From Nocardioides gansuensis (lineage in GTDB: Bacteria; Actinomycetota; Actinomycetes; Propionibacteriales; Nocardioidaceae): 64,000 nucleotides of DNA. Shown piece by piece: positions 15,986-23,763 of the stretch. The notes beneath the pieces are model-generated. The model was given only the letters and a program-made list of their open reading frames with translations. It ran no database searches and was not told the DNA's origin. The stretch's first letter is position 1; each line of letters begins with the position of its first letter. The DNA is taken from the NCBI RefSeq assembly GCF_003076135.1, contig NZ_QDGZ01000005.1:372001-436000 (forward strand), given 5' to 3'. The translations under genes and the position numbers were made by a program.

Positions 15986-17188
15986 TCACGGCGTCATCTG
16001 GTCGTTGATGCAGGTGTTGAGCGCGTTCAGGTCGAGCGCCGAGATGCCGCTGGCCAGGCAGAAGGCCTGGGCCTCGGCGTAGGTGAGGACCTGGTCGACC
16101 GGGGTCTTGATCGGGTCGGGCAGCGGGCTCTTGACCGTCTCCTTGACGTCGTCGGTCGCCTGCTTGAGCGGGTCCTGGGTCTGCGTCGGCGTGGGGGTGG
16201 GCTTCGGCGTCGCGGTGGTCGTCGGCGTCGGCTTCACCGTGGTGGTGACCTGCGTCGACGGGTCCTCGTCCTTGGTGCCGACGGCGGTGGCGGTGGACTT
16301 CTTCTTGCCGCCCGTCTCCTTGCCGCCGCTGCCGCCCCGGGCGGAGCTGGACGTGGGCCGGGTCGGGTCGGGCAGGAACACGCCGGCCGAGGTGGTGCGC
16401 GACGAGACGGAGACGAAGTCGCCGTCCAGGTAGGCCTGCATCACCGACAGCACGAGGTCGACGTAGCTGTGGGAGTGGTTGTAGCGGTAGACGCTGGCGC
16501 GCTGGCCGGCCTCGGTGGACAGGTCGTCATCGCCGGAGCACAGGTAGACCGCGGTCGCGAGCGCCGAGTCGTCGATGTCCTGCGGGTTGCGCGTGCCGTC
16601 GTTGTCGCCGTCCACCCCGACAACCGACCAGGTCGAGGGGATGAACTGCATCGGGCCTACGGCACGGTCGTACTTGATGTCGTTGTCGTACTGGCCCGCG
16701 TCGGTGTCGGTGATGACCTGGGTCTTGTTCTTCCCGTTGAGGGCGATGCCGTAGATCCCTGGGGAGGCCACGCCGTCGCCGTCGAGCACGTTGCCGCCGA
16801 ACCGGCCGTGGTCGGACTCGACGCGGCCGATGGCGGCGATGAGCTGCCAGGAGATGTTGCAGGTCTTGTCTGCCGAGTTGATGATCGCCTCGGCGCGCTG
16901 GTAGGCCGCCAGGGCGCCCGAGGGGATGCCGGAGGTCGAGGCGGTCGCGATCACCTGGGCGCTCTGGCCCCGGGGGACGCTCGGGGCGACGGCGTCGGGG
17001 AGCGACACGCTCGCCGGGGCCTCGATCGCCTGGGTGGGCACCGACGTGCCGTCCGGCAGGGAGGACGGGTCGGCCTCGGAGGCTGCCGTGCTGCCGCCGG
17101 CGCCGACGAACGTCGCGGTCCAGGCGGTCGAGAGCACGGCGAGCGGCACGAGCGCCGTCGCCTTGTGCATGCGGCCGAACTTCGGCAT
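15986..17188 (-). CDS. Secreted lytic transglycosylase
   Basis: The 400-residue protein has a signal peptide (MPKFGRMHKATALVPLAVLS...), a transglycosylase core at ~95-300 and a Thr/Pro/Lys-rich C-terminal half ending in a conserved Cys-containing patch (YAEAQAFCLASGISALDLN). The catalytic Glu is in IGRVESDHGRFGGN (Glu124); VGPMQFIPSTW and GVDGDNDGTRNPQDIDDSAL are typical of SLT/MltB-like enzymes. It cleaves peptidoglycan glycan strands outside the membrane. ATG at 17188 has GGGAGA upstream. A perfect BldN-type promoter lies 68-95 bp upstream of the start, which suggests sigma-controlled cell-wall remodelling. Confidence 0.88.
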   Translation of the reverse strand: MPKFGRMHKATALVPLAVLSTAWTATFVGAGGSTAASEADPSSLPDGTSVPTQAIEAPASVSLPDAVAPSVPRGQSAQVIATASTSGIPSGALAAYQRAEAIINSADKTCNISWQLIAAIGRVESDHGRFGGNVLDGDGVASPGIYGIALNGKNKTQVITDTDAGQYDNDIKYDRAVGPMQFIPSTWSVVGVDGDNDGTRNPQDIDDSALATAVYLCSGDDDLSTEAGQRASVYRYNHSHSYVDLVLSVMQAYLDGDFVSVSSRTTSAGVFLPDPTRPTSSSARGGSGGKETGGKKKSTATAVGTKDEDPSTQVTTTVKPTPTTTATPKPTPTPTQTQDPLKQATDDVKETVKSPLPDPIKTPVDQVLTYAEAQAFCLASGISALDLNALNTCINDQMTP

Positions 17189-17255
17189 GTGGTTCCGTCT
17201 CCCAACCTGGTGCTGCGTGCTCGCCCTGCGCCAGCCCTCGTGAGCGGCACTCGCT

Positions 17256-17283
17256 TCAACGAATCGTGTCACAGAGAGTTACG
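17256..17283 (-). promoter_or_regulatory. Perfect BldN-type promoter of the transglycosylase gene
   Basis: On the minus strand CGTAAC (17283-17278), 16 nt, then CGTTGA (17261-17256): identical to the sigma-BldN consensus as I recall it (CGTAAC-N16-CGTTGA). Predicted start near 17249, giving a ~60-nt leader before the ATG at 17188. A BldN-like sigma gene is 10 kb away in the same window. Confidence 0.7.
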
Positions 17284-17297
17284 TCACGACACCGTCC

Positions 17298-17345
17298 TGA
17301 CGCAAGTGTGACGACCCTCTCGGCAGCCAATGACGCAAGGATGAC
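17298..17345. promoter_or_regulatory. Phased TGAC array upstream of the BldN-type promoter
   Basis: TGACGCAAGTGTGAC (17298-17312) and TGACGCAAGGATGAC (17331-17345) differ at two bases. Each contains two TGAC half-sites 11 bp apart, and the pairs are 33 bp apart, so all four TGACs lie on one DNA face. They sit about -49 to -96 from the predicted transglycosylase start, a typical activator position. The binding protein is unknown. Confidence 0.5.
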
Positions 17346-17409
17346 ACACCGTCTTCTGCGGGATTTCTGACCGAGTGGACCTCCCGGAGGCCCGGGTTGG
17401 CCGGTGGGC

Positions 17410-17415
17410 GACAAT
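17410..17415 (+). promoter_or_regulatory. Candidate -10 element of hemL
   Basis: GACAAT ends 6 nt before the GTG at 17422, consistent with a leaderless start; it departs from TANNNT at the first base. Confidence 0.35.
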
Positions 17416-17421
17416 GAGGCG

Positions 17422-18768
17422 GTGACCTCGACGCCTGCTCCCGCCAGCGCCGCCCTCTTCGACCGCGCCCGCGCGGTGACCCCCGGCGGGGTCAACTCCC
17501 CGGTGCGCGCGTTCGCCGCCGTGGGCGGCACGCCGCGCTTCATCCGGTCGGCTTCCGGCGCCTGGCTCACCGACGTCGACGGCTTCGAGTACGTCGACCT
17601 CGTCTGCTCGTGGGGCCCGATGCTCCTGGGGCACGCCCACCCCGAGGTGCAGGCCGAGGTGTCCGCCGCCGTCGCCCGGGGCACGTCCTTCGGGACGCCG
17701 ACCGAGCCGGAGGTCCTCCTGGCGGAGGAGATCGTCGGGCGCACGCCGGTCGACGCCGTCCGGTTCGTCTCCTCGGGCACCGAGGCGACCATGTCCGCGA
17801 TCCGCCTGGCCCGCGGCTTCACCGGCCGCGACAAGGTCGTGAAGTTCGCCGGCTGCTACCACGGCCACGTCGACTCCCTCCTCGCCTCCGCGGGCAGTGG
17901 GCTCGCCACGCTGGCGGTGCCCGGCACCCCTGGCGTCCCGGCTTCCGCGGCCGGCGAGACGATCGTGCTGCCCTACAACGACCGCGCGGCCGTCGACAAG
18001 GCCTTCGCCGAGCACGGCGCCGACATCGCCTGCCTGATCACCGAGGCGGCGCCCGGCAACATGGGCGTCGTGCCGCCGGAGCCCGGCTTCAACGGGTTCC
18101 TGGCACAGACCTGCCGCGACCACGGCGCGCTCTTCCTCAGCGACGAGGTGATGACCGGCTTCCGGGCCACCCGCCAGGGCGGCTGGGGCCTCGACGGTGC
18201 CCGCGAGGGCTGGGTGCCCGACCTGATGACCTTCGGCAAGGTGATGGGCGGCGGCTTCCCGGCCGCGGCGTTCGGCGGACGACGCGACGTGATGACCCAC
18301 CTGGCGCCCGAGGGCCCGGTCTACCAGGCCGGCACCCTGTCCGGTAACCCGATCGCGACCACCGCCGGCCTGGCCACGCTCCGGCTCGCCACCGATGAGG
18401 TCTACGCCCACCTCGACCGGGTCGCCACGACGATCCGCGACGCGGCGTCCGCCGCCCTCACCGAGGCCGGCGTGCCGCACGTCGTGCAGTCGGCCGGCAC
18501 CATGTTCTCCGTCTTCTTCGGCGCCGAGCCCGTGCGCGACTTCGCCGGGGCATCCAGGCAGGACACAGGAGCCTTCGCGGCGTTCTTCCACGCGATGCTG
18601 GAGTCGGGCGTCTACCTCCCGCCCTCGGCGTACGAGGCCTGGTTCGTCTCCGCCGCCCACGACGACCGCGCGGTGCAGACGGTGCTCGACGCGCTCCCGG
18701 GCGCCGCGCGCGCCGCGGCCTCCGCCAGCGACTCCGCGTCCGACTCCACCCCAGAGGGAGACCGATGA
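17422..18768 (+). CDS. hemL: Glutamate-1-semialdehyde 2,1-aminomutase
   Basis: The 448-residue PLP enzyme turns glutamate-1-semialdehyde into 5-aminolevulinate, the step between HemA and Hem[45 protein letters not shown] and the Schiff-base Lys273 in [19 protein letters not shown] are diagnostic. GTG at 17422 gives the usual N-terminus ([16 protein letters not shown]) and has a -10-like element just upstream; an in-frame GTG at 17404 is possible. Its stop overlaps the next gene, so it heads the cytochrome c biogenesis operon, physically tying heme supply to heme attachment. Confidence 0.95.
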   Translation: MTSTPAPASAALFDRARAVTPGGVNSPVRAFAAVGGTPRFIRSASGAWLTDVDGFEYVDLVCSWGPMLLGHAHPEVQAEVSAAVARGTSFGTPTEPEVLLAEEIVGRTPVDAVRFVSSGTEATMSAIRLARGFTGRDKVVKFAGCYHGHVDSLLASAGSGLATLAVPGTPGVPASAAGETIVLPYNDRAAVDKAFAEHGADIACLITEAAPGNMGVVPPEPGFNGFLAQTCRDHGALFLSDEVMTGFRATRQGGWGLDGAREGWVPDLMTFGKVMGGGFPAAAFGGRRDVMTHLAPEGPVYQAGTLSGNPIATTAGLATLRLATDEVYAHLDRVATTIRDAASAALTEAGVPHVVQSAGTMFSVFFGAEPVRDFAGASRQDTGAFAAFFHAMLESGVYLPPSAYEAWFVSAAHDDRAVQTVLDALPGAARAAASASDSASDSTPEGDR

Positions 18769-19442
18769 CCGTCTCGACGATCGTGCACCTGCTCCGCCAC
18801 GGCGAGGTGCACAACCCCGAGGGCCTGCTCTACGGCCGCCGCTCCGGCTTCCACCTCTCGGCCCTCGGCCAGAAGATGGCGCAGCGCGTGGCCGACCAGG
18901 TGGGGGACCGGGACATCATCCACATCCGCACCTCTCCGCTCGAGCGTGCGCAGGAGACGGCCGCCCCGCTCGCCGCCGTCCGCGGGCTCGAGCCGGTGCT
19001 GGACCCGCGGGTGATCGAGTCGAGCAACAAGTTCGAGGGGATCGGCTTCGGCGAGGGTGCGATGACCCTGCTGAAGCGGCCCCACCTGTGGCGCCACCTC
19101 TACAACCCCTTCAAGCCGTCCTGGGGCGAGCCCTACGACGAGATCGCGACGAGGATGATGGCGTCGGTCCACGACGCGCGGGACGCGGCGCGGGGCCACG
19201 AGGCCGTCGTCGTCTCCCACCAGCTGCCGATCTGGACGACGCGGCTGCACTGCGAGCAGCGGTCCTACCTCCACCACCCGAGGAGCCGCCAGTGCACGCT
19301 GTGCTCGCTCACGTCGCTGCACTTCGAGGACGACCTCCTCGTGCGCGTGAGCTACTCCGAGCCGGCCGGCGACCTGATCCCCGTCGGCGACCGGAAGGCG
19401 CCGTTCTCGGCCGGGGGAGCACCCGAGGAGCAGCGGCCCTGA
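18765..19442 (+). CDS. Histidine phosphatase (phosphoglycerate-mutase fold)
   Basis: The 225-residue protein has the phosphohistidine motif [17 protein letters not shown] at the N-terminus, [14 protein letters not shown], and the second His in [18 protein letters not shown]. It belongs to the cofactor-independent-looking branch of the histidine phosphatase family; the substrate is unknown. ATG at 18765 overlaps hemL by 4 nt. It is often found between hemL and resA-like genes in actinobacteria, so a link to cytochrome c maturation is possible but unproven. Confidence 0.85.
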   Translation: MTVSTIVHLLRHGEVHNPEGLLYGRRSGFHLSALGQKMAQRVADQVGDRDIIHIRTSPLERAQETAAPLAAVRGLEPVLDPRVIESSNKFEGIGFGEGAMTLLKRPHLWRHLYNPFKPSWGEPYDEIATRMMASVHDARDAARGHEAVVVSHQLPIWTTRLHCEQRSYLHHPRSRQCTLCSLTSLHFEDDLLVRVSYSEPAGDLIPVGDRKAPFSAGGAPEEQRP

Positions 19443-20008
19443 CCACCTCCCGCCCCACCTCGTTCCTCGCCTGCCTGGTCCTGCTCGTCGCCCTGGTCTC
19501 GGGCTGCACGTCGCTGTCCGGCACCGGCGACAAGGGCTACATCACCGGAGACGGCCAGGTCTCCCTCGTCCCCGTGGAGGAGCGGGGCGAGCCGGTCTCG
19601 ATCTCGGGCGAGACGCTCGACGGCGAGCAGCTCTCGCTCGACGAGCTGCGGGGCAAGGTCGTCGTCGTCAACGTCTGGTGGTCGGCGTGCCCGCCCTGCC
19701 GGGCCGAGCAGCCCGAGCTCAACGAGGTGGCGGAGGAGGTGGCCGGTTCCGCCGAGTTCGTCGGCCTCAACATCCGCGACCTCTCGCCGGACGCTCCCCA
19801 GGCCTACGCCCGCTCGTTCGAGGTCCCCTACCCCTCGATCTACGACCCGGACAGCCGCCACCTGCTGGCCCTCGGGCTGACCGCGCGGACCATCCCCGCG
19901 ACCCTCGTGCTCGACGCCGAGGGCCGGATCACGGCCACGGTGCGGGGCAGGGTGCCGTCGAAGGGCACGCTCGCCGACCTGATCGAGGACGCCGCGGCCG
20001 ATGCGTGA
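19439..20008 (+). CDS. TlpA/ResA-like thiol-disulfide lipoprotein, CTG start
   Basis: The 189-residue protein has a lipoprotein signal (FLACLVLLVALVSGC, lipid Cys23) and an extracytoplasmic thioredoxin domain with active site VWWSACPPCRAEQPEL and cis-Pro in TARTIPATLVLD. It reduces apocytochrome c cysteines before heme attachment (System II). No ATG, GTG or TTG occurs in frame near the signal peptide; the nearest upstream GTG is ~50 codons away and the next downstream one would remove the signal. CTG at 19439 overlaps the previous TGA exactly as its neighbours' starts do and has GAGGAG 9 nt upstream, so it is taken as the start. Confidence 0.85.
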   Translation: MTTSRPTSFLACLVLLVALVSGCTSLSGTGDKGYITGDGQVSLVPVEERGEPVSISGETLDGEQLSLDELRGKVVVVNVWWSACPPCRAEQPELNEVAEEVAGSAEFVGLNIRDLSPDAPQAYARSFEVPYPSIYDPDSRHLLALGLTARTIPATLVLDAEGRITATVRGRVPSKGTLADLIEDAAADA

Positions 20009-20756
20009 CTTCTTCACCGATGCGGCCGCCTCCGGTTCGCTGCTCCTCGCCGTGCCGGTCGCGGTGGTCGCCGGCCTGGTCTCCTTCTTCTCGCCGTGCG
20101 TCATCCCGATGCTGCCCGGCTACCTCTCCTACGCCACCGGCATCTCCGGCGCCGACCTGGCCGAGGGCCGGCTGCGCCGCGGCCGGATGGTCATCGGCTC
20201 CACGCTCTTCGTCCTGGGCTTCGCCGTGGTCTTCGTGGCGCTGGGCGCGATCACCGGCCAGGCGGGCCTCTGGCTGGCCACCCACGTGCGCCAGCTCAAC
20301 ATCGTGCTGGGGATCATCGTGATCCTGCTGGGGCTTGCGTTCCTCGGCCTGGTGCCGCTGCTGCAGCGCGACGTGCGGATCCACAAGGTCCCGGCTGTCG
20401 GCCTCGCCGCTGCACCCCTGCTCGGCTTCCTCTTCGGCCTCGGCTGGACTCCCTGCGTCGGTCCGACCCTCGGCGTGATCTGGACGCTCTCGGCCCACGA
20501 GGGCACCGCCGCCCGCGGGGCCCTGCTCTCGGGCTTCTACGCCCTCGGGCTGGGCGTCCCCTTCATCCTGGCGGGCCTGGCGTACGAGCGGGCGCTCGGC
20601 GCCGTCGCGTGGGTGCGCCGTCACCAGGTGTGGATCACCCGGCTGGGCGGCCTGATGATGATCGCCGTCGGCGTGCTGCTCCTGACCGGTCTGTGGGACC
20701 AGATGGTGCAGTGGGTCCAGCTGGCGCTGGTGTCCGACTTCGAGGTGAGTGTGTGA
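20001..20756 (+). CDS. ccdA: CcdA-like cytochrome c biogenesis thiol transporter
   Basis: The 251-residue membrane protein has about six hydrophobic segments and the paired redox cysteines of the CcdA/DsbD-beta family: SFFSPCVIPMLPGYLSYATG near residue 33 and FGLGWTPCVGPTLGV near 153. It carries reducing equivalents from cytoplasmic thioredoxin to the TlpA-like protein. ATG at 20001 overlaps the tlpA end by 8 nt. Its stop overlaps the first in-frame GTG of the repeat tract that precedes resB. Confidence 0.92.
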   Translation: MRDFFTDAAASGSLLLAVPVAVVAGLVSFFSPCVIPMLPGYLSYATGISGADLAEGRLRRGRMVIGSTLFVLGFAVVFVALGAITGQAGLWLATHVRQLNIVLGIIVILLGLAFLGLVPLLQRDVRIHKVPAVGLAAAPLLGFLFGLGWTPCVGPTLGVIWTLSAHEGTAARGALLSGFYALGLGVPFILAGLAYERALGAVAWVRRHQVWITRLGGLMMIAVGVLLLTGLWDQMVQWVQLALVSDFEVSV

Positions 20757-20923
20757 GCGACGGAGTCGAGCGAGGAACGAGCGAGCGACCGAGCGGGGAC
20801 ATCAGCGCTGTGAGCGACGGAGTCGAGCGAGGAACGAGCGAGCGACCGAGCGGGGACATCAGCGCTGTGAGCGACGGAGTCGAGCGAGGAACGAGCGAGC
20901 GACCGAGCGGGGACATCAGCGCC
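20753..20923 (+). repeat. Three tandem 57-bp repeats at the resB start
   Basis: Units at 20753-20809, 20810-20866 and 20867-20923 are near identical; each begins with GTGAGCGACGG and contains GAGCGAGGAACGAGCG. The period is 19 codons, so the tract is open in the resB frame and each unit supplies an in-frame GTG; the fourth GTG (20924) begins the conserved ResB sequence. A diverged single copy lies between nuoD and nuoE. Confidence 0.95.
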
Positions 20924-22564
20924 GTGAGCATCGACCCCACGGGGCGGCAGGCATCCTCGCTGCCGCCCGAGCTCACCGCGCGCGAGCTCGGCCGCTGGAC
21001 CTGGCGGCAGCTCACCTCGATGCGGACCGCATTGGTGCTGCTGCTGCTGCTCGCGCTCGCCGCCATCCCGGGCTCGGTGGTCCCGCAGGAGGACGTCGAC
21101 GCCCTGGCCGTCTCCCGCTGGCAGGACCAGCACCCCACGCTCACGCCGGTGTACGAGAAGCTCGGCCTGTTCTCGGTCTACGACTCGGTCTGGTTCTCCG
21201 CGATCTACCTGCTGCTGATGGTCTCCCTCGTCGGCTGCATCGTCCCGCGCACGGCCGTCTACTGGCGGGCCCTGCGCGCCCGCCCGCCCGCGGCGCCGCG
21301 CCACCTGACCCGCCTGCCCGAGCACGCGACGTACACGACCTCCGAGCCGCCTGAGGAGGTGCTCACGCGCGCCGCCGAGCTGCTGAAGCGCAAGCGCTAC
21401 CGGGTGGTCTCGACCTCGCTCGACCAGCCGGGGCCGGGGGAGGACGCGGTCTCGGCGGAGAAGGGCTACCTCCGCGAGGCGGGCAACCTGGCCTTCCACC
21501 TGTCCGTGCTCGTCGTGCTCGTCGGCTTCGCGGTCGGCGGCCTGTTCGGCTACAAGGGCGGCGTCATCGTCGTGGTCGGGCAGGGCTTCTCCAACACGCT
21601 CACGCAGTACGACGACTTCGTGCCGGGCAGTCTGTTCGCCGGCGACGACCTCGAGCCGTTCTGCTTCGACGTCACCGACTTCGACGTCTCCTGGCTCACG
21701 GAGGGGCCGGCGGCCGGGCAGGCGCGCAGGTTCGTCTCCCACCTCGACTACCGCGAGGACTGCCGCCAGGGCCACGAGACGGAGCAGCGCAACTATGACC
21801 TCAAGGTCAACCACCCGCTGACCATCGGCAGCACCGAGGTGTTCCTGATCGGGCACGGCTACGCCCCGGTCATCACGGTCCGGGACGGCAACGGCGACGT
21901 CGCCTACGGCGGGCCGACGATCTTCCTGCCGACCGACCAGACCTTCCAGTCCTTCGGCGTCATCAAGGCACCCGACGCGAAGCCCGCCCAGATCGGCCTC
22001 GAGGGCACGTTCTACCCGACGTTCGTGCTGCCGCCGGAGGGCCAGGGCCTGCCCTACTCCGCGTTCGGCGACGCGGTGAACCCGCTCGTCTCGATGCTCG
22101 TCTACACCGGCGACATCGGCCTCGACGACGGCACCGCGCAGTCCGTCTACGTGCTCGACAAGGCGAAGGCCGAGCCGGTCGAGAAGGCCAACGGCCAGCC
22201 CTTCCGCGTCGACCTCCGGCCCGGTGACACCGTGGAGCTGCCCGACGGCATGGGCTCGGTGACCTTCGAGGGGCTCGAGCGCTGGAACAAGATCCAGATC
22301 AGTCGCACGCCCGGCAAGCTGGTCGCGCTCGCCGGAGTGGTGCTGGCCCTGGCCGGCCTGCTCGGCTCGCTGTTCATCCGCCCGCGCCGGCTCTGGGTGC
22401 GCGCGCGCCGCGGCGACGACGGCACGACGTACGTCGAGGTGGCCGGCCTGGACCGCGCGTCGGGAGCCGACCCCGAGCGACTGCGCGAGGAGATCGCCGC
22501 CCTGGTGGGCGACGGACCCGACATCGAACAGCCCGCCACTGCGGCACACAAGGAGCAGTCGTGA
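20753..22564 (+). CDS. resB: ResB-like cytochrome c biogenesis protein
   Basis: From GTG 20753 the product is 603 residues, the first 57 being three copies of a VSDGVERGTSERPSGDISA-like peptide encoded by tandem repeats. The family core starts at GTG 20924 (546 residues, the usual size). The core has TM segments (MRTALVLLLLLALAAIPGSV; SAIYLLLMVSLVGCIV; LAFHLSVLVVLVGFAVGG; and one near the C-terminus) around a large extracytoplasmic domain. With CcsB it forms the heme export and ligation complex. GTG 20753 overlaps the ccdA stop, so coupling favours initiation there, but any of four in-frame GTGs could be used. Confidence 0.9.
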   Translation: MSDGVERGTSERPSGDISAVSDGVERGTSERPSGDISAVSDGVERGTSERPSGDISAVSIDPTGRQASSLPPELTARELGRWTWRQLTSMRTALVLLLLLALAAIPGSVVPQEDVDALAVSRWQDQHPTLTPVYEKLGLFSVYDSVWFSAIYLLLMVSLVGCIVPRTAVYWRALRARPPAAPRHLTRLPEHATYTTSEPPEEVLTRAAELLKRKRYRVVSTSLDQPGPGEDAVSAEKGYLREAGNLAFHLSVLVVLVGFAVGGLFGYKGGVIVVVGQGFSNTLTQYDDFVPGSLFAGDDLEPFCFDVTDFDVSWLTEGPAAGQARRFVSHLDYREDCRQGHETEQRNYDLKVNHPLTIGSTEVFLIGHGYAPVITVRDGNGDVAYGGPTIFLPTDQTFQSFGVIKAPDAKPAQIGLEGTFYPTFVLPPEGQGLPYSAFGDAVNPLVSMLVYTGDIGLDDGTAQSVYVLDKAKAEPVEKANGQPFRVDLRPGDTVELPDGMGSVTFEGLERWNKIQISRTPGKLVALAGVVLALAGLLGSLFIRPRRLWVRARRGDDGTTYVEVAGLDRASGADPERLREEIAALVGDGPDIEQPATAAHKEQS

Positions 22565-23487
22565 CCGACGCATCGTGGGAGACCCTGAGCAACCAGGCGG
22601 TCGCGGCCGCCGGGGTCGTCTACTTCCTGGCCCTCCTTTCGCACCTGGTCGAGTGGGCCGGGCTGCGCCGGCTGCCCGCCGACGAGCAGGTGACGACGGG
22701 GCGTACGGCGATGGCCGGCCGCCTCGGCCTGCTGCTCACCGGCATCGCCGCGATGGTGCACGTCGTCGCGCTCGTCGGCCGCGGCATGGCCGCCGACCCC
22801 AACCGGGTGCCCTGGGGCAACATGTACGAGTTCACGCTCTCCGGCTCGTTCTTCGTCACCGTGATCTACCTCGCCTGCTACCGCCGCTTCAGGCTGGCCT
22901 GGATGGGCCCGATCGTGGTGGCCTTCGTGCTCTCGGCCCTGATGGTCGCGGCCATCTGGCTGCACGACCCGGTCGCCCCGCTCACCGAGGCGCTGCTCTC
23001 GCCGTGGCTGGTGATCCACGTGGTGTCGGCGGTCATCGCGACCGGCGCGTTCACGATCGGTGGCATCTGCTCGGTGCTCTACCTCCTCAAGGAGCGGTCG
23101 AAGGCGGAGCGCGGCTACCTCGCGCGGCTGCCCGAGCCCCCGGCTCTCGACCGCGTCTCCTACCGGATGCACGCGTTCGGCTTCCCCGTCTGGACGTTCG
23201 CGGTGCTGATCACGGGTCCGATCTGGGCGCACCAGGCGTGGTCGTCGTACTGGAACTGGGACCCCAAGGAGGTGTGGGCCTTCATCACCTGGGTCGTCTA
23301 CGCGGCCTACCTGCACGCCCGCGCCACCGTCGGCTGGAAGGGCCGCAATGCGGCGTACGTCGCCCTCGTCGGGCTGGCGACGCTGTGGTTCAACTTCATC
23401 GGGATCAACTACTTCTCGTCCTCGAGCCAGCACTCCTACGCCGGCGTCGTCGGGGACGGGAGCACTGCCACGGAGGTGCGGTCGTGA
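22561..23487 (+). CDS. ccsB: CcsB/ResC-like heme export/ligation membrane protein
   Basis: The 308-residue polytopic protein carries VPWGNMYEFTLSGSF near residue 85 and the heme-binding WWD-type motif WSSYWNWDPKEVWAFITW, with external histidines (e.g. LVIHVVSAV, SYRMHAFG, YLHARATVGWKG). It is the heme-handling subunit of the System II synthetase. GTG at 22561 overlaps the resB stop. Confidence 0.94.
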   Translation: MTDASWETLSNQAVAAAGVVYFLALLSHLVEWAGLRRLPADEQVTTGRTAMAGRLGLLLTGIAAMVHVVALVGRGMAADPNRVPWGNMYEFTLSGSFFVTVIYLACYRRFRLAWMGPIVVAFVLSALMVAAIWLHDPVAPLTEALLSPWLVIHVVSAVIATGAFTIGGICSVLYLLKERSKAERGYLARLPEPPALDRVSYRMHAFGFPVWTFAVLITGPIWAHQAWSSYWNWDPKEVWAFITWVVYAAYLHARATVGWKGRNAAYVALVGLATLWFNFIGINYFSSSSQHSYAGVVGDGSTATEVRS

Positions 23488-23744
23488 AGGAGTTCCTCGT
23501 CTACACCGGGATGCGGATCGTCGTGTTCGTCGGCTCCCTGCTGCTCGTCGTCGGGGTGTGGTCGCTGTTCACGGACCGGGTCAACGGCCTGATCGCCGTC
23601 ATCGTCGCGCTCGCCGTCTCCGGGGTGGCGTCCTACTTCCTGCTCCGCCGCCAGCGCGAGGCGTTCGCGCGCCGGGTGGAGGAGCGCGCCGCGCGGGCCA
23701 CGGCGGCCTTCGAGGAGAGAAAAGCACGTGAGGACGAGGAGTGA
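23484..23744 (+). CDS. Small two-TM protein (DUF4229)
   Basis: The 86-residue protein has two hydrophobic segments (MRIVVFVGSLLLVVGVWSLF and NGLIAVIVALAVSGVASYFLL) and a charged coiled-coil-like tail (RRQREAFARRVEERAARATA). It matches the DUF4229 family, of unknown function. GTG at 23484 overlaps the ccsB stop, so it is the last gene of the cytochrome c operon and may assist assembly; that is inference from position only. Confidence 0.8.
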   Translation: MKEFLVYTGMRIVVFVGSLLLVVGVWSLFTDRVNGLIAVIVALAVSGVASYFLLRRQREAFARRVEERAARATAAFEERKAREDEE

Positions 23745-23751
23745 CCGCGCG

Positions 23752-23757
23752 TAGTTT
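23752..23757 (+). promoter_or_regulatory. Leaderless -10 element of the Eis-like gene
   Basis: TAGTTT ends 6 nt before the GTG at 23764; no Shine-Dalgarno is present. It lies in the 19-bp gap after the DUF4229 stop, so the acetyltransferase can be expressed separately. Confidence 0.5.
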
Positions 23758-23763
23758 GGCGGG

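Noticed and set aside
15876..16082. A 68-codon open frame running through the hemB tandem duplication
   Set aside because: It owes its length to the repeat and runs antisense into the transglycosylase gene.
20753..20923. CRISPR array
   Set aside because: The three units are contiguous copies without unique spacers, and no cas genes are present.
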